6,870 nt of DNA from NCBI GenBank assembly GCA_002344055.1, contig DDTH01000008.1, positions 192,857-199,726 of the forward strand, in the 5' to 3' direction. The DNA is from Sphingomonadales bacterium UBA2369. GTDB taxonomy: Bacteria > Pseudomonadota > Alphaproteobacteria > Sphingomonadales > Sphingomonadaceae. Positions within the stretch are counted from its first letter, which is position 1. Every line of letters starts with the position of its first letter. Positions 6,851-6,870 of this stretch are shown here, one piece after another. Made by a program: the position numbers and the translations under genes. Under the pieces are notes generated by a model. That model made no database searches and was not told the DNA's origin. It saw only the letters and a list, made by a program, of their open reading frames with translations.

Positions 6851-6870
6851 CCTCCCGCTTGCGGGAGGGG
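6849..6870. repeat. REP-like perfect palindrome directly upstream of pgk
   Basis: CCCCTCCCGC (6849-6858) and GCGGGAGGGG (6861-6870) are exact reverse complements around TT, and the window ends at the last paired base, so the element may be longer. From general knowledge, palindromes of this type are common between genes in sphingomonads and other alphaproteobacteria, so it is probably one copy of a dispersed family; this cannot be tested within one window. It may also act as a hairpin ahead of pgk. Confidence 0.6.

Overview
All seven genes of this 6.87 kb window lie on the minus strand; no credible gene lies on the plus strand. The high GC content, the strongly biased third positions, the order pgk - DUF481 gene - class I aldolase - thiE, and a CCCCTCCCGC-type palindrome point to an alphaproteobacterium, most likely of the sphingomonad group (Sphingomonadales). 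This assignment is inference from recognised families and gene order, not from a search.

Read in the direction of transcription (high to low coordinates), the window starts with a short perfect palindrome running into the Shine-Dalgarno of pgk (phosphoglycerate kinase, 5638-6840). Three bases after pgk comes a DUF481-type outer-membrane beta-barrel gene (4726-5634), and 26 bases later fda (class I fructose-bisphosphate aldolase, 3797-4699). These three are packed as one transcription unit for lower glycolysis/gluconeogenesis, with an envelope protein between the two enzymes.

A 174-base gap (3623-3796) follows. It holds a GC-rich hairpin just after fda, a 15-base imperfect palindrome in locally AT-richer DNA, and a small hairpin. 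It probably ends the first unit and carries a promoter for the next gene, a secreted 377-residue protein of unknown function (2489-3622). That protein combines an N-terminal region with three repeats resembling a ricin-type beta-trefoil and a C-terminal four-cysteine domain that I do not recognise. It is the least explained part of the window.

After another perfect hairpin (2416-2449) come thiE (thiamine phosphate synthase, about 1718-2404) and a 118-residue membrane protein (1362-1718) whose ATG overlaps the thiE stop. A 126-base leader (1236-1361) with three ATCAG repeats and short inverted repeats precedes katG (catalase-peroxidase), whose first 411 codons lie in the window and which runs off the left edge.

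Most of the window is ordinary core metabolism and oxidative-stress defence. No mobile element, CRISPR array, tRNA, rRNA or clear riboswitch is visible. The observations most worth following are the trefoil protein, the hairpins around it, and the divergent active-site loops of ThiE.
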